From Cypionkella sp049896245 (lineage in GTDB: Bacteria > Pseudomonadota > Alphaproteobacteria > Rhodobacterales > Rhodobacteraceae): a DNA stretch of 64,000 nt. The notes under the pieces are model-generated. The model did not search any database. It saw only the letters and a program-made list of their open reading frames with translations, and had not been told where the DNA came from. Below are positions 49,412-58,606 of this stretch, in pieces. The translations under genes were made by a program, and so were the position numbers. Position 1 is the first letter of the stretch; every line of letters begins with the position of its first letter. The DNA lies in assembly GCF_049896245.1 (NCBI RefSeq), contig NZ_JAFCTX010000010.1:62001-126000 (forward strand), written 5' to 3'.

Positions 49412-50398
49412 TTACCCCATCGCGTGGCGGTTGGACGCCGAGTATTGGCCGGTCAGGTGGTGTTCCAGCTGACGCTCGATATCGCCCAGCAAGGAGGACG
49501 CGCCGAAGCGGAACAGATCGGGTTGCAGCCAAGCGTGGCCGAGTTCATCTTTCATCAGCGCCAGATACAGCAGCGCATCTTTGGCCTTGGCAATGCCGCC
49601 CGCGGGTTTGTAGCCGACCTTGATGCCGGTGCGGTCTTGGTAATCGCGGATGGCGCGGATCATGGTGAGGGTGACGGGCAGGGTGGCGTTGACGGCTTCT
49701 TTGCCGGTGGAGGTCTTGATGAAATCGGCCCCGGCCATCATGCAGACCAGCGACGCGCGGGCGACGTTGCGCAGGGTTTGCAACTCGCCCGTGGCGAGGA
49801 TGGCTTTGACATGCGCCTCGCCACATTCGGCGCGCATCTCGCGCATTTCGTCATAAAGCGCCTGCCAGTTTCCGGTCAGCACATGGCGGCGCGAAATCAC
49901 GATGTCGATTTCTTTCGCCCCGGCGCGGACGCTTTCGCCGATTTCGGCGATGCGCAGATGATAGGGCGACAGGCCAGCGGGGAAGCCTGTGGAGACGGCG
50001 GCGACCGGGATATTTGTGCCTTCCAGCGCCCGGACTGCCGTGCCGACCATCTCGTGATAGACGCAGACCGCTCCGGTGGTCAGGCCTTGCAAGCCCAATT
50101 TGTCAAGCATCCATGGGGCGACGGGCTGGCGGGCTTTGGCACACAGGCGTTTGACGCGGCCTTCGGTATCGTCGCCCGACAGGGTGGTGAGGTCGATCAG
50201 GCTGATGGCTTTCAAGAGCCACGCCGCTTGAAAGTCTTTTTTAACCGAGCGTCTGCCGCCTATGGTGCCCGCGCGGCGCTCGATGGCGGAAGTGTTGGCT
50301 TGCACGCCCGCCACCCAATCCAGATCCAGCGCCATGCCGGGATTGCGGGTGTGGGTCAGCGTCGGCAGCTGGGTTTTGGTCTCGGTCAGGGTTTGCAT
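49412..50398 (-). CDS. deoC: Deoxyribose-phosphate aldolase
   Basis: A 328-residue DeoC of the longer, eukaryote-like type. The Schiff-base lysine lies in VGYKPAGGI and the second active-site block is ADFIKTSTGKE; the aspartate motif is EIDIVISRRHVL. It splits 2-deoxyribose-5-phosphate into glyceraldehyde-3-phosphate and acetaldehyde. ATG 50398 is chosen over an open extension to 50536. Next to ALDH16 in the same direction, which could remove the acetaldehyde. Confidence 0.93.
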   Translation of the reverse strand: MQTLTETKTQLPTLTHTRNPGMALDLDWVAGVQANTSAIERRAGTIGGRRSVKKDFQAAWLLKAISLIDLTTLSGDDTEGRVKRLCAKARQPVAPWMLDKLGLQGLTTGAVCVYHEMVGTAVRALEGTNIPVAAVSTGFPAGLSPYHLRIAEIGESVRAGAKEIDIVISRRHVLTGNWQALYDEMREMRAECGEAHVKAILATGELQTLRNVARASLVCMMAGADFIKTSTGKEAVNATLPVTLTMIRAIRDYQDRTGIKVGYKPAGGIAKAKDALLYLALMKDELGHAWLQPDLFRFGASSLLGDIERQLEHHLTGQYSASNRHAMG

Positions 50399-50550
50399 CG
50401 GGGCCTTACCTTTTGGGTTGACGGCAGAGTGCGCTGGAGAGGGGCGGGGTGGCAAGGGGGGTGATGCGGTCGGTGGGCGGGATTTGACCGATGGGTTAAA
50501 TCTGCGGTGGCGCATATTGGAGCGAAATCCTGCCAACCATATTGCGGGGG

Positions 50551-50615
50551 CTTATCGGCCCTGGCAGGCCTCTGCGCTTGACACTGCGGAAGCCAGCAAG
50601 GAGCGCCCGTCAGGG
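50551..50615. repeat. Diverged copy of the 35.7-kb hairpin element
   Basis: CTTATCGGCCCTG (50551-50563) and GAGCGCCCGTCAGGG (50601-50615) match the ends of the element at 35692-35760. The centre has decayed. The right end encodes the final residues and stop of mnhG. Confidence 0.5.
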
Positions 50616-50978
50616 AGCGACGCGCGGCGGTTTGTCTGGCCGCTCCCCCGCCCATGGGGCTTCGGTACCGGTGGGCGGCAGGTCAGGGCGGACAAGGTGG
50701 CGGTGGGCTTTGGCCAGCATCAGGCCCGACAACGGCGCGGTCAGGAACAGGAAAGCCGCGACCATCACGCCTTGCCAGCTGGCAGTTCCGGTTTGCCACA
50801 GCATGGTGAGGGCGGCGGCGATCAGGGACGCTCCGACGCCGACCGTGGTGGCCTTGGTGGGCGCATGCAGGCGCTGCATCGGCTCGCGCAGTTTCAGCAG
50901 GCCAAGGCTGCCGATCAGCCCAAAGCTGCCGCCGATGATCAGCAGGGCGGAGATGAGCAGTTCGATGGTGAAGCTCAT
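50610..50978 (-). CDS. phaG: Monovalent cation/H+ antiporter subunit G
   Basis: A 122-residue MnhG/PhaG subunit with three hydrophobic helices (ELLISALLIIGGSFGLIGSLGLL, GASLIAAALTML and VMVAAFLFLTAPLSGLML) and the family motif RLHAPTKATTVG. Its last residues are encoded by a repeat-derived sequence. Start ATG 50978 overlaps the F subunit stop (ATGA). Last gene of the antiporter operon. Confidence 0.92.
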   Translation of the reverse strand: MSFTIELLISALLIIGGSFGLIGSLGLLKLREPMQRLHAPTKATTVGVGASLIAAALTMLWQTGTASWQGVMVAAFLFLTAPLSGLMLAKAHRHLVRPDLPPTGTEAPWAGERPDKPPRVAP

Positions 50979-51244
50979 TCGATGATGCCCCCGCGCAGCA
51001 GGAATTTGCAGAAGGCAATGGTCGAGATAAAGCCGGTCATCGCCAGCAGCAGGGCGGCGTCGAACACAACGGTGGAGTGGGTTTGCACGCCGTAAAGCAC
51101 GATCAGCGCGATGATGTTGATCACCATTGTGTCCACCGTCAGGATGCGGTCTGGCATGGTGGGCGCAGTGGCAAGCCGCCACAGGTTCAGTATCAGCGCA
51201 AGGGCAAAGCAGGCGATGGCGAAGGTCAGCGCATAGGTCAGCAT
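50975..51244 (-). CDS. phaF: Monovalent cation/H+ antiporter subunit F
   Basis: An 89-residue MnhF/PhaF: three helices and the conserved GPTMPDRI-like TAPTMPDRILTVDTMVINIIA block. Small subunit of the Mrp/Pha complex in the inner membrane. Overlaps its neighbours at both ends. Confidence 0.92.
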   Translation of the reverse strand: MLTYALTFAIACFALALILNLWRLATAPTMPDRILTVDTMVINIIALIVLYGVQTHSTVVFDAALLLAMTGFISTIAFCKFLLRGGIIE

Positions 51245-51732
51245 CAGCGGAAAATCCTTTGCAACAGGGTCTCATAGCGAGATTTGATCTCGGCGCGGGT
51301 GGCGCCGGGGTCAGGCGCGTGCAGGGCGTGGATCAGCAGCGCCTTGTTATCGGCGGAAAATTCGGCGGTCAGCGTGCCGGGGGTCAAGGTGATGGTGCCT
51401 GCCAGCAGGGCAATGGCCTCGGGGCAGGGCAGATCGACGGGCACGCTGATCCATGCGGATTTGATCTGGCCAGCGGGCATGAACAGGATGATGCGGGCGA
51501 CCTGGATACTGGCGATGATCACATCGTAGAGCACGAGGGCGAGGTAGCCGATCAGCCGCAAAGGGTGGCGGATTTTCGGGCGGCCCGGCCAGTAGGCTTG
51601 GGTCGCAAGCGGGATGAGTGTGGCAAGCAGGGCGGCCATCAGCAGCGCGTTCAGCGACAGGCTGCCCGCAAGCAGCAGCCATGCGAGAAACAGCGTGGCC
51701 GACAGCATCGGGTGGGGGAACAGGCGGCTCAT
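51244..51732 (-). CDS. phaE: Monovalent cation/H+ antiporter subunit E
   Basis: A 162-residue MnhE/PhaE: N-terminal helices (LFLAWLLLAGSLSLNALLMAALLA) and the cytoplasmic TLTPGTLTAEFSADNKALLIHAL domain. It shares one base with the F subunit and four with the D subunit gene, showing tight translational coupling. Confidence 0.92.
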   Translation of the reverse strand: MSRLFPHPMLSATLFLAWLLLAGSLSLNALLMAALLATLIPLATQAYWPGRPKIRHPLRLIGYLALVLYDVIIASIQVARIILFMPAGQIKSAWISVPVDLPCPEAIALLAGTITLTPGTLTAEFSADNKALLIHALHAPDPGATRAEIKSRYETLLQRIFR

Positions 51733-53156
51733 TCGGTTCCCCCAAGGTGGTTGGCGGCGATGTAGGCAGTGGGACTGTGCAGGGCCTTTGCGGTTAGGGT
51801 CAACCCGTCGGTGATCGGGCCTGCGGCGATGGTCAGGGCGGTGAGGACGGCGAGGCAGAGCATTATCGCGGCTTTGCTTTGGGTTGGGGCCTCGGCGCTG
51901 GGGAATTTCCAGAACAGATCAGAGCCCTGCCGCGCAAAGCCGATCATGGTCAGCAGCGAGGCTATCAGAATGGCAGCCCATGCGATGGCGTCGCCGCGCA
52001 GCGCGTCGAGGATCAACAGTTTGCCGACGAAGCCTGATAGCGGCGGCATCCCGGCTATGGCGATGGCGGCGGCCATGAAAAGTGCTGCGGTCAGGCCGTC
52101 GCGACGGCTGCGGGCAAGGTCGGCGATCAGAAATAGTGCTGCGGCAGCAAAGGTGGAGTGGATCAGGTAATAAAGGGCGGCGGCGGTGGCTTGCGGGGTA
52201 AAGGCCGACACCGCCAACAACAGCGTGCCCATTGAGCCAATGGCGGCGAAGGCGATTTGGCGCGGCAGGCTGCGGGTGCCGAGGGTGCCCAAGGCTCCGA
52301 TGGCAATGGTGGTGAGGGCGGCGGGGTAAAGCAGGCTGGCGATCAGCGTGGTGGTGGCGGGCAGGTCGGTCGGGAACACCAGGGTGCCAAAGCGGATCAG
52401 CGCGTAGGCCCCGACTTTGGTCATCACTGCGAACAGCGCGGCGATGGGGCCGGGGGCATTGGCATAGGTGCCGGGCAGCCAGAATTGCAGCGGCACCAAT
52501 GCGGCTTTGACGGCAAAGACCAGCATCAGCAGTACAGCCGCCACGCGGATCAGGGCGGTGTCACCCGCCGGGATTTCGGGCAGTTTCTGCGCCAAGTCGG
52601 CCATATTGAGCGTGCCTGTGGTGCTGTAAATCGTCGCCAACGCGAACAGGAACAGCGTCGATCCCAGCAGGTTGAACGCCACATATTGCACGCCCGCGCG
52701 GATGCGGGCCTCACCGCCGCCATGCACCATCAAGCCGTAAGACGCGATCAGCAGCACCTCGAAGAACACGAACAGGTTAAAGGCGTCGCCGGTCAGGAAC
52801 GCGCCATTCAGTCCCATCAGTTGGAACAGGTATAGCGCGTGGAAGTGGCGGCCTTTGGTGTCCCAGCCGGTGATGATGCTGTGGATCAGGATGATCATGG
52901 CAAGCGCAGAGGTTAGCAGCAGCATCAGGGCTGACAACCCATCAAGCACCAGCGCGATGCCGAACGGTGCGGGCCAATTACCCAAAAAATAGGCTTGGGT
53001 GGGGGCTTGACTGAGGGTGATAGCAAGGGCCAGCAGGGCGATTGTGCCGATGACAGAGAGGACGCGTTGCAGGATCAGCGCATCACGGGCGAACAGGATA
53101 ATGCAGCCTGCCAAGATGGCGGGCAGGATAACGGGCAGGATCAGCATCTGATTCAT
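51729..53156 (-). CDS. phaD: Monovalent cation/H+ antiporter subunit D
   Basis: A 475-residue, about 14-helix NuoM/N-like subunit. The ion-path regions FFEVLLIASYGLMVHGGGEAR and the lysine-bearing VFAVKAALVPLQFWLPGTYANAPGPIAALFA are present, as is the HSTF half-channel segment (YYLIHSTFAAAALFLIAD). It drives cation/proton exchange with subunit A. Confidence 0.95.
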   Translation of the reverse strand: MNQMLILPVILPAILAGCIILFARDALILQRVLSVIGTIALLALAITLSQAPTQAYFLGNWPAPFGIALVLDGLSALMLLLTSALAMIILIHSIITGWDTKGRHFHALYLFQLMGLNGAFLTGDAFNLFVFFEVLLIASYGLMVHGGGEARIRAGVQYVAFNLLGSTLFLFALATIYSTTGTLNMADLAQKLPEIPAGDTALIRVAAVLLMLVFAVKAALVPLQFWLPGTYANAPGPIAALFAVMTKVGAYALIRFGTLVFPTDLPATTTLIASLLYPAALTTIAIGALGTLGTRSLPRQIAFAAIGSMGTLLLAVSAFTPQATAAALYYLIHSTFAAAALFLIADLARSRRDGLTAALFMAAAIAIAGMPPLSGFVGKLLILDALRGDAIAWAAILIASLLTMIGFARQGSDLFWKFPSAEAPTQSKAAIMLCLAVLTALTIAAGPITDGLTLTAKALHSPTAYIAANHLGGTE

Positions 53157-53548
53157 GGCTGATCCTTAGGCTCAGAGTCGCTCTCGTAGCCGCGAACGTG
53201 TTTGGGGTCTGCGCTGATGGCGTCGGGCTCTACACCAAGGTCGATGCGGTCGTGGCCTGCGGTCAGATAAGCCCCCAGCGCCATGATCACCAGCACCGCC
53301 GTCATCCCGAAGGAAATCACGATGGCGGTCAGCACCAAGGCTTGCGGCAGTGGGTCGGTGTATTGGCTACCCTCGCTGATGATAGGGGCTGCATTCAGTC
53401 TGATCCGGCCTGAGATGAACAGGAACAGATTGACCGCATAGGACAGTAGCGACAGGCCCAAGATCACCGGAAACGTGCGGGCGCGCAGCATCAGATAGAT
53501 GCCGCAGGCGGTCAGGGTGCCGATGGCGCTGGCGATTAGGATCTCCAT
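53153..53548 (-). CDS. phaC: Monovalent cation/H+ antiporter subunit C
   Basis: A 131-residue NuoK-like subunit with three helices (IGTLTACGIYLMLRARTFPVILGLSLLSYAVNLFL in part) and the DPLPQALVLTAIVISFGMTA motif. Overlaps the D subunit by four bases and abuts subunit A/B. Confidence 0.94.
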   Translation of the reverse strand: MEILIASAIGTLTACGIYLMLRARTFPVILGLSLLSYAVNLFLFISGRIRLNAAPIISEGSQYTDPLPQALVLTAIVISFGMTAVLVIMALGAYLTAGHDRIDLGVEPDAISADPKHVRGYESDSEPKDQP

Positions 53549-56331
53549 CAGCAGGCACCTCGCGGTTTTGCGAGGCGGGCGAGGGCATCCAGCGCCAGCA
53601 TCACCGCGCCCAACACGCAGAGGAACACGCCAAGGTCGAACAGCGCGGCGGTGGCAAGTTCGAAATCCTGCAACGGGGCCGGGTGGATGTGGGTGTAGTT
53701 CGAGGTCAGGAACGGACGGCCCGCAACGAAAGACCCGACCCCGGTGGCGCTGGCGATCAACACGCCTGCGCCGATCATCGCATGGTAAGGTATGCGGCGG
53801 CGGGCGGCGGCCCAGTCTTGGCCACTGGCGATATATTGCATGACGAAACCGATGGCGAAGACCAGCCCAGCGACAAAGCCGCCGCCGGGTTGGTTGTGGC
53901 CGCGCAGGAACAGATAGATGCCCACCAGCATCGCCATCGGCAGGATCAGCCTTGTGGCGGTTTGCAGCATGATCGGGTGCGGATCGCCGGCATCAATGGA
54001 GTCGGGGCCTGTGGTTTGGTTGGGGCGGACGGCCCATTTAGTGCCAAGCAGGCTTTCGGTCAGCGCAAAGATCAGCAAAGCGGCGATGCCGAGGACGATG
54101 ATCTCGCCGTAAGTATCATAGCCGCGGAAATCGACGATGATGGTGTTGACGGCGTTGTGGCCGCCCGCCCCCGGCAGCGATTGCGCAAGATGGAAGGCAG
54201 AGATCGGCGGGAAGATCGCGTCACGGGTCATCAGCGGATAGGCGAGGGCGGCGGTGGCGGTGCCTGTGGTAAGGGCGAGGGCGGCATCGCGGAGTTTGCG
54301 CAGCGTCGCGGTCTTGCGCGGGGTGGTCTTGGGCAAGAAGTTCAGCGCCAGCAACATCAGCGCAACGGTGACAACCTCAACCGTGATCTGGGTCAGCGCA
54401 AGGTCGGGGGCCGAGAGGTAAGCGAAACCCGCCGACAGGATCAGGCCCACGATTCCCACCAACAGCAGCGCCAGCAGGCGTTTGCGGTGTAGGGTGGTGG
54501 CGGCAATGGCGGCGGTGATCAGCAGGGTGAAGCCCACGGCAGGGGCAGCGGAGACGGCGGTAAGAGCGCGGCTGCCGGGCAGGCTTTCAGCGGAGTGGTA
54601 GGCATAAAAGCCAAGCGTCAGGATGCTCAGCAGCGCAAGGCTGAAGGCGCGCGACAGGCTGCCGTTGTGCAGCTTCTCGGTGAAGGTTTGGGCGGTTTGT
54701 GTGAGGGCGGTGAGGCTTGCGTCAAACATCGCTTTGGCCTGCGGTTTTGGCGCCGCATCCCAGATCCGGCGTAGGCGCGGATAGAGGCCAAGGGTGATCA
54801 GCGCGCCGCCGATTGCGGCAAGCGACATCCAAAGGGCGGGGGATGCCAGACCGTGCCAGAGGGCGATGTGGGCGTGAATTGGCGCGCCTGTGGTGGCAGA
54901 TGTGGCGGCATCCACCAGCCATGCGGTGAGCGGCATCGGGGCGAGGCCAATAGCCACGACAAGCGCGGCAAGGATCGCGGGGGGCAGCCAGAGGCCGAGG
55001 GTGGGGTCGTGTGGGGCATGGGCATAGGCGGGCGTAGGGCCGAGGAAGGTGTAAGTCAGGAACCGCAGCGAATAGGCGACGGACAGCAGGGCGGCGATGG
55101 TCGCCAGCGCGGGGATGATCCATGGGGCGGTCTGGGCGGCTTCCTCCAGCATCATCTCTTTCGACAGAAAGCCGTTCAGCGGTGGGATACCCGCCATCGA
55201 CAGCGTCGCGATGGTCGCCATGCCAAAGGTGATCGGCATGGCGCGTCGCAGGCCGCCCAAGGCGCGGATATCGCGGGTGTGGGTGGCGTGATCGACAATA
55301 CCCGCCAGCAGGAACAACGCGGCTTTGAACGTGGCATGGCAGAGGATGTGGAAGATCGCGGCGGTGGCCGCAGCCTTGGTGCCTAGGCCAAAAAGGAAGG
55401 TGATCAGCCCCAGATGGCTGACGGTGGAATAGGCGAGGATGGCCTTCAGATCATCCTTGAACAGCGCCACCTTGGCGGCGAAGGCCATGGTGATCAAACC
55501 CGCCGAGGTGACGATCCAGAACCATTCCGGGGTGCCCGACAGCACCGGCCAGAGCCGGGCGATCAAGAACAACCCGGCTTTCACCATGGTTGCCGAGTGC
55601 AGATAGGCAGATACCGGAGTGGGGGCGGCCATCGCATGCGGCAGCCAGAAATGGAACGGGAATTGCGCCGATTTGGTGAAAGCGCCGAGCAAGATCAGGA
55701 TGAGGGCGGGCAGATACAGCGGGCTGGCTTGGATGGCGGCTTTCTGGGTCAGGATCGTGGAAAGGTCATAGCTGCCCGCGATATGCCCCAAGATCATCAG
55801 GCCTGCGATCAAGGCAAGGCCCCCCGCGCCTGTTGTCGCAAGCGCCATCCGCGCGCCTTGGCGGGCTTGCGGCAGATGGCTCCAGAATCCGATCAGCAGG
55901 AAGGACGACAGCGAGGTCAACTCCCAGAACACCAGCAAAAGCAGGATGTTATCGGACAGCACAATCCCCAGCATCGCGCCTTGGAACAGCATCAGGTAGG
56001 TCAGGAAGCGGGCGTAGGGCTCGGAGGCGTCGAGGTAAAAGCAGGCATAGGCTTGGATCAACAGACCGATGCCGAGGATCAGCAGGGCGAACAGCAGGGC
56101 AAGGCCGTCAAGCCGGAAATTGGCATCAAGGCCAAGGCTGGGCAGCCAGTTGATCTGGGTGGTGATCGTGTCGCCCGCCATGATCGCGGGCAGCTGGTAC
56201 AGGATCAGGGCGAGGGCGGTGGCGGTGAACAGGGCGACGGTCAGGGTCGCAATGGAACGACCGAAGCGCTGGGTCAGAGCCGGGGTAAGGGCACCCAGAA
56301 AGGGCAAGGCTGCGATCAAGGCAAGCAACAT
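53548..56331 (-). CDS. phaA: Fused monovalent cation/H+ antiporter subunit A/B
   Basis: A 927-residue subunit. Residues 1-750 form the NuoL-like MrpA part (LMLFQGAMLGIVLSDNILLLLVFWELTSLSSFLLIG region, ILLGAFTKSAQFPFHFWLPHAMAAPTPVSAYLHSATMVKAG region). The last 150 residues are an MrpB domain (LILPMAMLVGIYLFLRGHNQPGGGFVAGL). The fusion means the operon has six genes, A/B, C, D, E, F, G, the Pha1-type layout of rhizobia that exchanges K+ (or Na+) for H+. ATG 56331 is used; the open frame upstream is not similar. Confidence 0.95.
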   Translation of the reverse strand: MLLALIAALPFLGALTPALTQRFGRSIATLTVALFTATALALILYQLPAIMAGDTITTQINWLPSLGLDANFRLDGLALLFALLILGIGLLIQAYACFYLDASEPYARFLTYLMLFQGAMLGIVLSDNILLLLVFWELTSLSSFLLIGFWSHLPQARQGARMALATTGAGGLALIAGLMILGHIAGSYDLSTILTQKAAIQASPLYLPALILILLGAFTKSAQFPFHFWLPHAMAAPTPVSAYLHSATMVKAGLFLIARLWPVLSGTPEWFWIVTSAGLITMAFAAKVALFKDDLKAILAYSTVSHLGLITFLFGLGTKAAATAAIFHILCHATFKAALFLLAGIVDHATHTRDIRALGGLRRAMPITFGMATIATLSMAGIPPLNGFLSKEMMLEEAAQTAPWIIPALATIAALLSVAYSLRFLTYTFLGPTPAYAHAPHDPTLGLWLPPAILAALVVAIGLAPMPLTAWLVDAATSATTGAPIHAHIALWHGLASPALWMSLAAIGGALITLGLYPRLRRIWDAAPKPQAKAMFDASLTALTQTAQTFTEKLHNGSLSRAFSLALLSILTLGFYAYHSAESLPGSRALTAVSAAPAVGFTLLITAAIAATTLHRKRLLALLLVGIVGLILSAGFAYLSAPDLALTQITVEVVTVALMLLALNFLPKTTPRKTATLRKLRDAALALTTGTATAALAYPLMTRDAIFPPISAFHLAQSLPGAGGHNAVNTIIVDFRGYDTYGEIIVLGIAALLIFALTESLLGTKWAVRPNQTTGPDSIDAGDPHPIMLQTATRLILPMAMLVGIYLFLRGHNQPGGGFVAGLVFAIGFVMQYIASGQDWAAARRRIPYHAMIGAGVLIASATGVGSFVAGRPFLTSNYTHIHPAPLQDFELATAALFDLGVFLCVLGAVMLALDALARLAKPRGAC

Positions 56332-56716
56332 AGGTTTGCCCCTCAGGCGTTGGATGGCAAACCGCAGTTTGCTTGGGCTGCGGTGATGGGGGCTTAACAC
56401 CCCCACGGCCTGATTTGCCAAGGGCAAATCCAGCCTTCCCCGGTGGGATATTTTCGCGCAGAGGTTGACCTTACGGGCGTCGCCTCTTTCAATCGAAGAT
56501 AAGGATTTTGGCAGATGGATCAAGGTGAAAGCGGCACGCGGCACGCGATGGGGCGCATGGAACCTGCCAAAGCCCAATGTAGGCTGCAATTTGCATTGTT
56601 GCAGTCGAAGCCGCGCCAATGCGGCACTCTACTACCAGATGTTGTGGTTTAAGCCGATTATATCAGGCTTCAAACACAAGTCATTCCCCGCTGGGAAGGA
56701 ATTTTCCGGCTTTATG
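56332..56716. other. Intergenic region between phaA and the ROK regulator
   Basis: 385 bases with no recognisable gene. It contains a short GGTGGGATATTTTCGCGCAG repeat-like stretch (56441-56462) and must hold the pha operon promoter on the minus strand; no -35/-10 pair could be assigned with confidence. Confidence 0.6.
56436..56466 (+). repeat. ATATTT-type dispersed repeat, copy 6 (degenerate)
   Basis: CCCCGGTGGGATATTTTCGC followed by GCAGAGG is related to the copies at 34737 and 7219 (CCCCxGG, ATATTT, GCAGAG). Confidence 0.45.
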
Positions 56717-57940
56717 CTAGGCTTCACGCCCCGCCGCGTTCTGGTCGATCAGATAGCGCTGCGACAGCGGAATTGCGGCGGCCCCCAAAGCGCGGGCCTG
56801 CGCGCCAAGGCTGCCTTCGCGGATCACCGGCGGGTCGATGCCGTCAAGGTCCAGCGCGTGCAAAGCGGCATGGGTGCGGCGGGTGATTTCGGCGCGGATT
56901 TCGGTGGGCATCCAGCCGTCGATCATCACCGCCTCAATCTCCAACAGCGAGGCGGCGCTCAGCGCCGCCCAAGCCAAACCATAGGCGGCCTGATCCATCC
57001 AATCGGACAGAATTTGCGGTGAGACGTTCCAGTGCTCATGCTGTTCAAACAGATGATCCGAGGGTTCGCCCGCCGCCTCCATCGCCGCCGCAAGGGTGGA
57101 CATCGAAGCGGCCGAAATCAAACGGTCCATCTTGCCATCACGGCCCGGCACCGGCATCGGGCCGACGCCTGCGGCATTGCCAGAGCGGCCCAGGAACAAC
57201 TGGCCGTTCAGCACCAGACCACCGCCGACAAAATAGCCGAAGTAGAAATACAGGAAATCTTTTGGGCGCTCGCCAGTGCCGAACACCAACTCGGCCCCGC
57301 AAGCCGAAGTGGCGTCATTTTGCACATAGACCGGAAGTTGGGTGACGGCGGCGAGTTCGGCCTGAATATCGGCGTGCCGCCAAGCCTCCATATCCGCCTT
57401 CGGTGCGCCGATCAGCTCCACCCAGGACCACAGCTGAAATGGCATCGCCACCCCCATGCCGCTGATCCGGGCACGTTCGGGCGCAGTGAGATTGGCGACA
57501 ACTTCGGGCAAGCTGCGGGCGACAAAGGCCACCACAGCGCTGGGTGACGGATAGCGGTAAATCTGCCGCTGGGTGGCGCGGACCCGGCCCATGAAATCCA
57601 CCAGCGTCAGATCGACCGAGCGCCGCCCGATCTTCAGCCCCAGAAAGAACGCGCCTTCGGGGTTCAGATACATCGGCACCGAAGGCTGACCGATGCGACC
57701 GCGCTGGGGTTCGCCGCGCAACAACAGCCCGTCGCGCTCCAATGCACGCATGATCACCGACACGGTTTGCGCCGAAAGCCCAGTTTTCCGTGCGATGTCG
57801 GATTTTGCCAAACCGCCCTGCTGGCGCACCAAAGATAGCACCAGCCTTTCGTTATGATCCCGCATCCCCGATTGGTTCGAGCCGCGCAACCCGAGGTCGT
57901 CGCTTGGTCGCTCTGGAAGGAGTTCAGCGCCCGAGGGCAT
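56717..57940 (-). CDS. ROK family transcriptional repressor
   Basis: A 407-residue ROK repressor. N-terminal winged helix: NERLVLSLVRQQGGLAKSDIARKTGLSAQTVSVIMRALE region. The sugar-kinase-like domain has VYVQNDATSACGAELVFG and YFGYFVGGGLVLNGQLFLG, while the usual ROK cysteine zinc cluster is not evident. It lies 8 bases after fucU and divergent from frcBCAK, so it is the likely repressor of that operon through the palindrome at 58471-58491. ATG 57940 gives family length. Confidence 0.88.
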   Translation of the reverse strand: MPSGAELLPERPSDDLGLRGSNQSGMRDHNERLVLSLVRQQGGLAKSDIARKTGLSAQTVSVIMRALERDGLLLRGEPQRGRIGQPSVPMYLNPEGAFFLGLKIGRRSVDLTLVDFMGRVRATQRQIYRYPSPSAVVAFVARSLPEVVANLTAPERARISGMGVAMPFQLWSWVELIGAPKADMEAWRHADIQAELAAVTQLPVYVQNDATSACGAELVFGTGERPKDFLYFYFGYFVGGGLVLNGQLFLGRSGNAAGVGPMPVPGRDGKMDRLISAASMSTLAAAMEAAGEPSDHLFEQHEHWNVSPQILSDWMDQAAYGLAWAALSAASLLEIEAVMIDGWMPTEIRAEITRRTHAALHALDLDGIDPPVIREGSLGAQARALGAAAIPLSQRYLIDQNAAGREA

Positions 57941-57948
57941 ATGGCGGC

Positions 57949-58374
57949 CTATTGTGTGACAGCGGCAGGCAGGGCTGCCTTGCGCAGGATGACATTGGCG
58001 AAAAGTTCGGATTCTGACGTTGCAACAATGGCATAAGCCGCTTTGATGCGCGGGTAAAGCTGATCTCCGGCAAGCGGGGTCAGGGTGAAGTGCTGGCCGC
58101 AGGTGTGGCAAAGGTCGTCCAAGCCGTGATGGATCACCCCGCGCTGGGCGGGATCGTTGTGCAGGCTGGAGCGGAACGCGGCCTCTACCGGCAGGATTTT
58201 CAGCACCGCGCGCAGCATTGGCATTAGCAGGATACCATCGGCGCGGATCAGGCGGCGGGCGTGTTCTGCGGCGGGATAATTGCCATCGACCAAAGCGATC
58301 TCATCGCCATGGCCCATCGCCCGCAGCGCGTGCAGCAGCTCTGGCCCCAGCAAAGGCGAGATTCCGATCAGCAT
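57949..58374 (-). CDS. RbsD/FucU family sugar mutarotase
   Basis: A 141-residue RbsD/FucU protein: LIGISPLLGPELLHALRAMGHGDEIALVDGNYPA region, with the catalytic histidine in MGHGDEI and C-terminal YAIVATSE. It converts sugar anomers so that they can be phosphorylated. First gene of the minus-strand fucU-ROK pair beside the ABC sugar transporter. ATG 58374 is used instead of one 13 codons upstream. Confidence 0.9.
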   Translation of the reverse strand: MLIGISPLLGPELLHALRAMGHGDEIALVDGNYPAAEHARRLIRADGILLMPMLRAVLKILPVEAAFRSSLHNDPAQRGVIHHGLDDLCHTCGQHFTLTPLAGDQLYPRIKAAYAIVATSESELFANVILRKAALPAAVTQ

Positions 58375-58470
58375 GAATGACAGCCTCCCCCCGAGGAAAA
58401 TCGACGATTCCACAGGCAGTAGTCGCCCGCATTGGACAGCAGACTGCGGCTTGGCGGCGGTGCTGTCAAT

Positions 58471-58491
58471 AATAAATCACTCTGATTTATT
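58471..58491. promoter_or_regulatory. Palindromic operator, probably for the ROK repressor
   Basis: AATAAATCA-CTC-TGATTTATT, a perfect 9-base inverted repeat with a 3-base centre. It sits in the 232-base gap between the divergent fucU-ROK and frcBCAK units and immediately upstream of a TTGACG (58496-58501) that may be the frcB -35 element. AT-rich palindromes of this kind are typical ROK operators. Confidence 0.7.
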
Positions 58492-58606
58492 TATCTTGAC
58501 GCAAGGGAGGGAATCAGGCCATGTAACGCCATCGCCGGGCAGGAGACGCTGTGGCGAAACGCTTTCGACAGGGGAATAAACCCCTAAATCCTTGGGAGGA
58601 CGACCA

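Noticed and set aside
55414..56397. 327-codon frame opposite phaA
   Set aside because: Gln/Gly/Arg-rich shadow translation, not protein-like.
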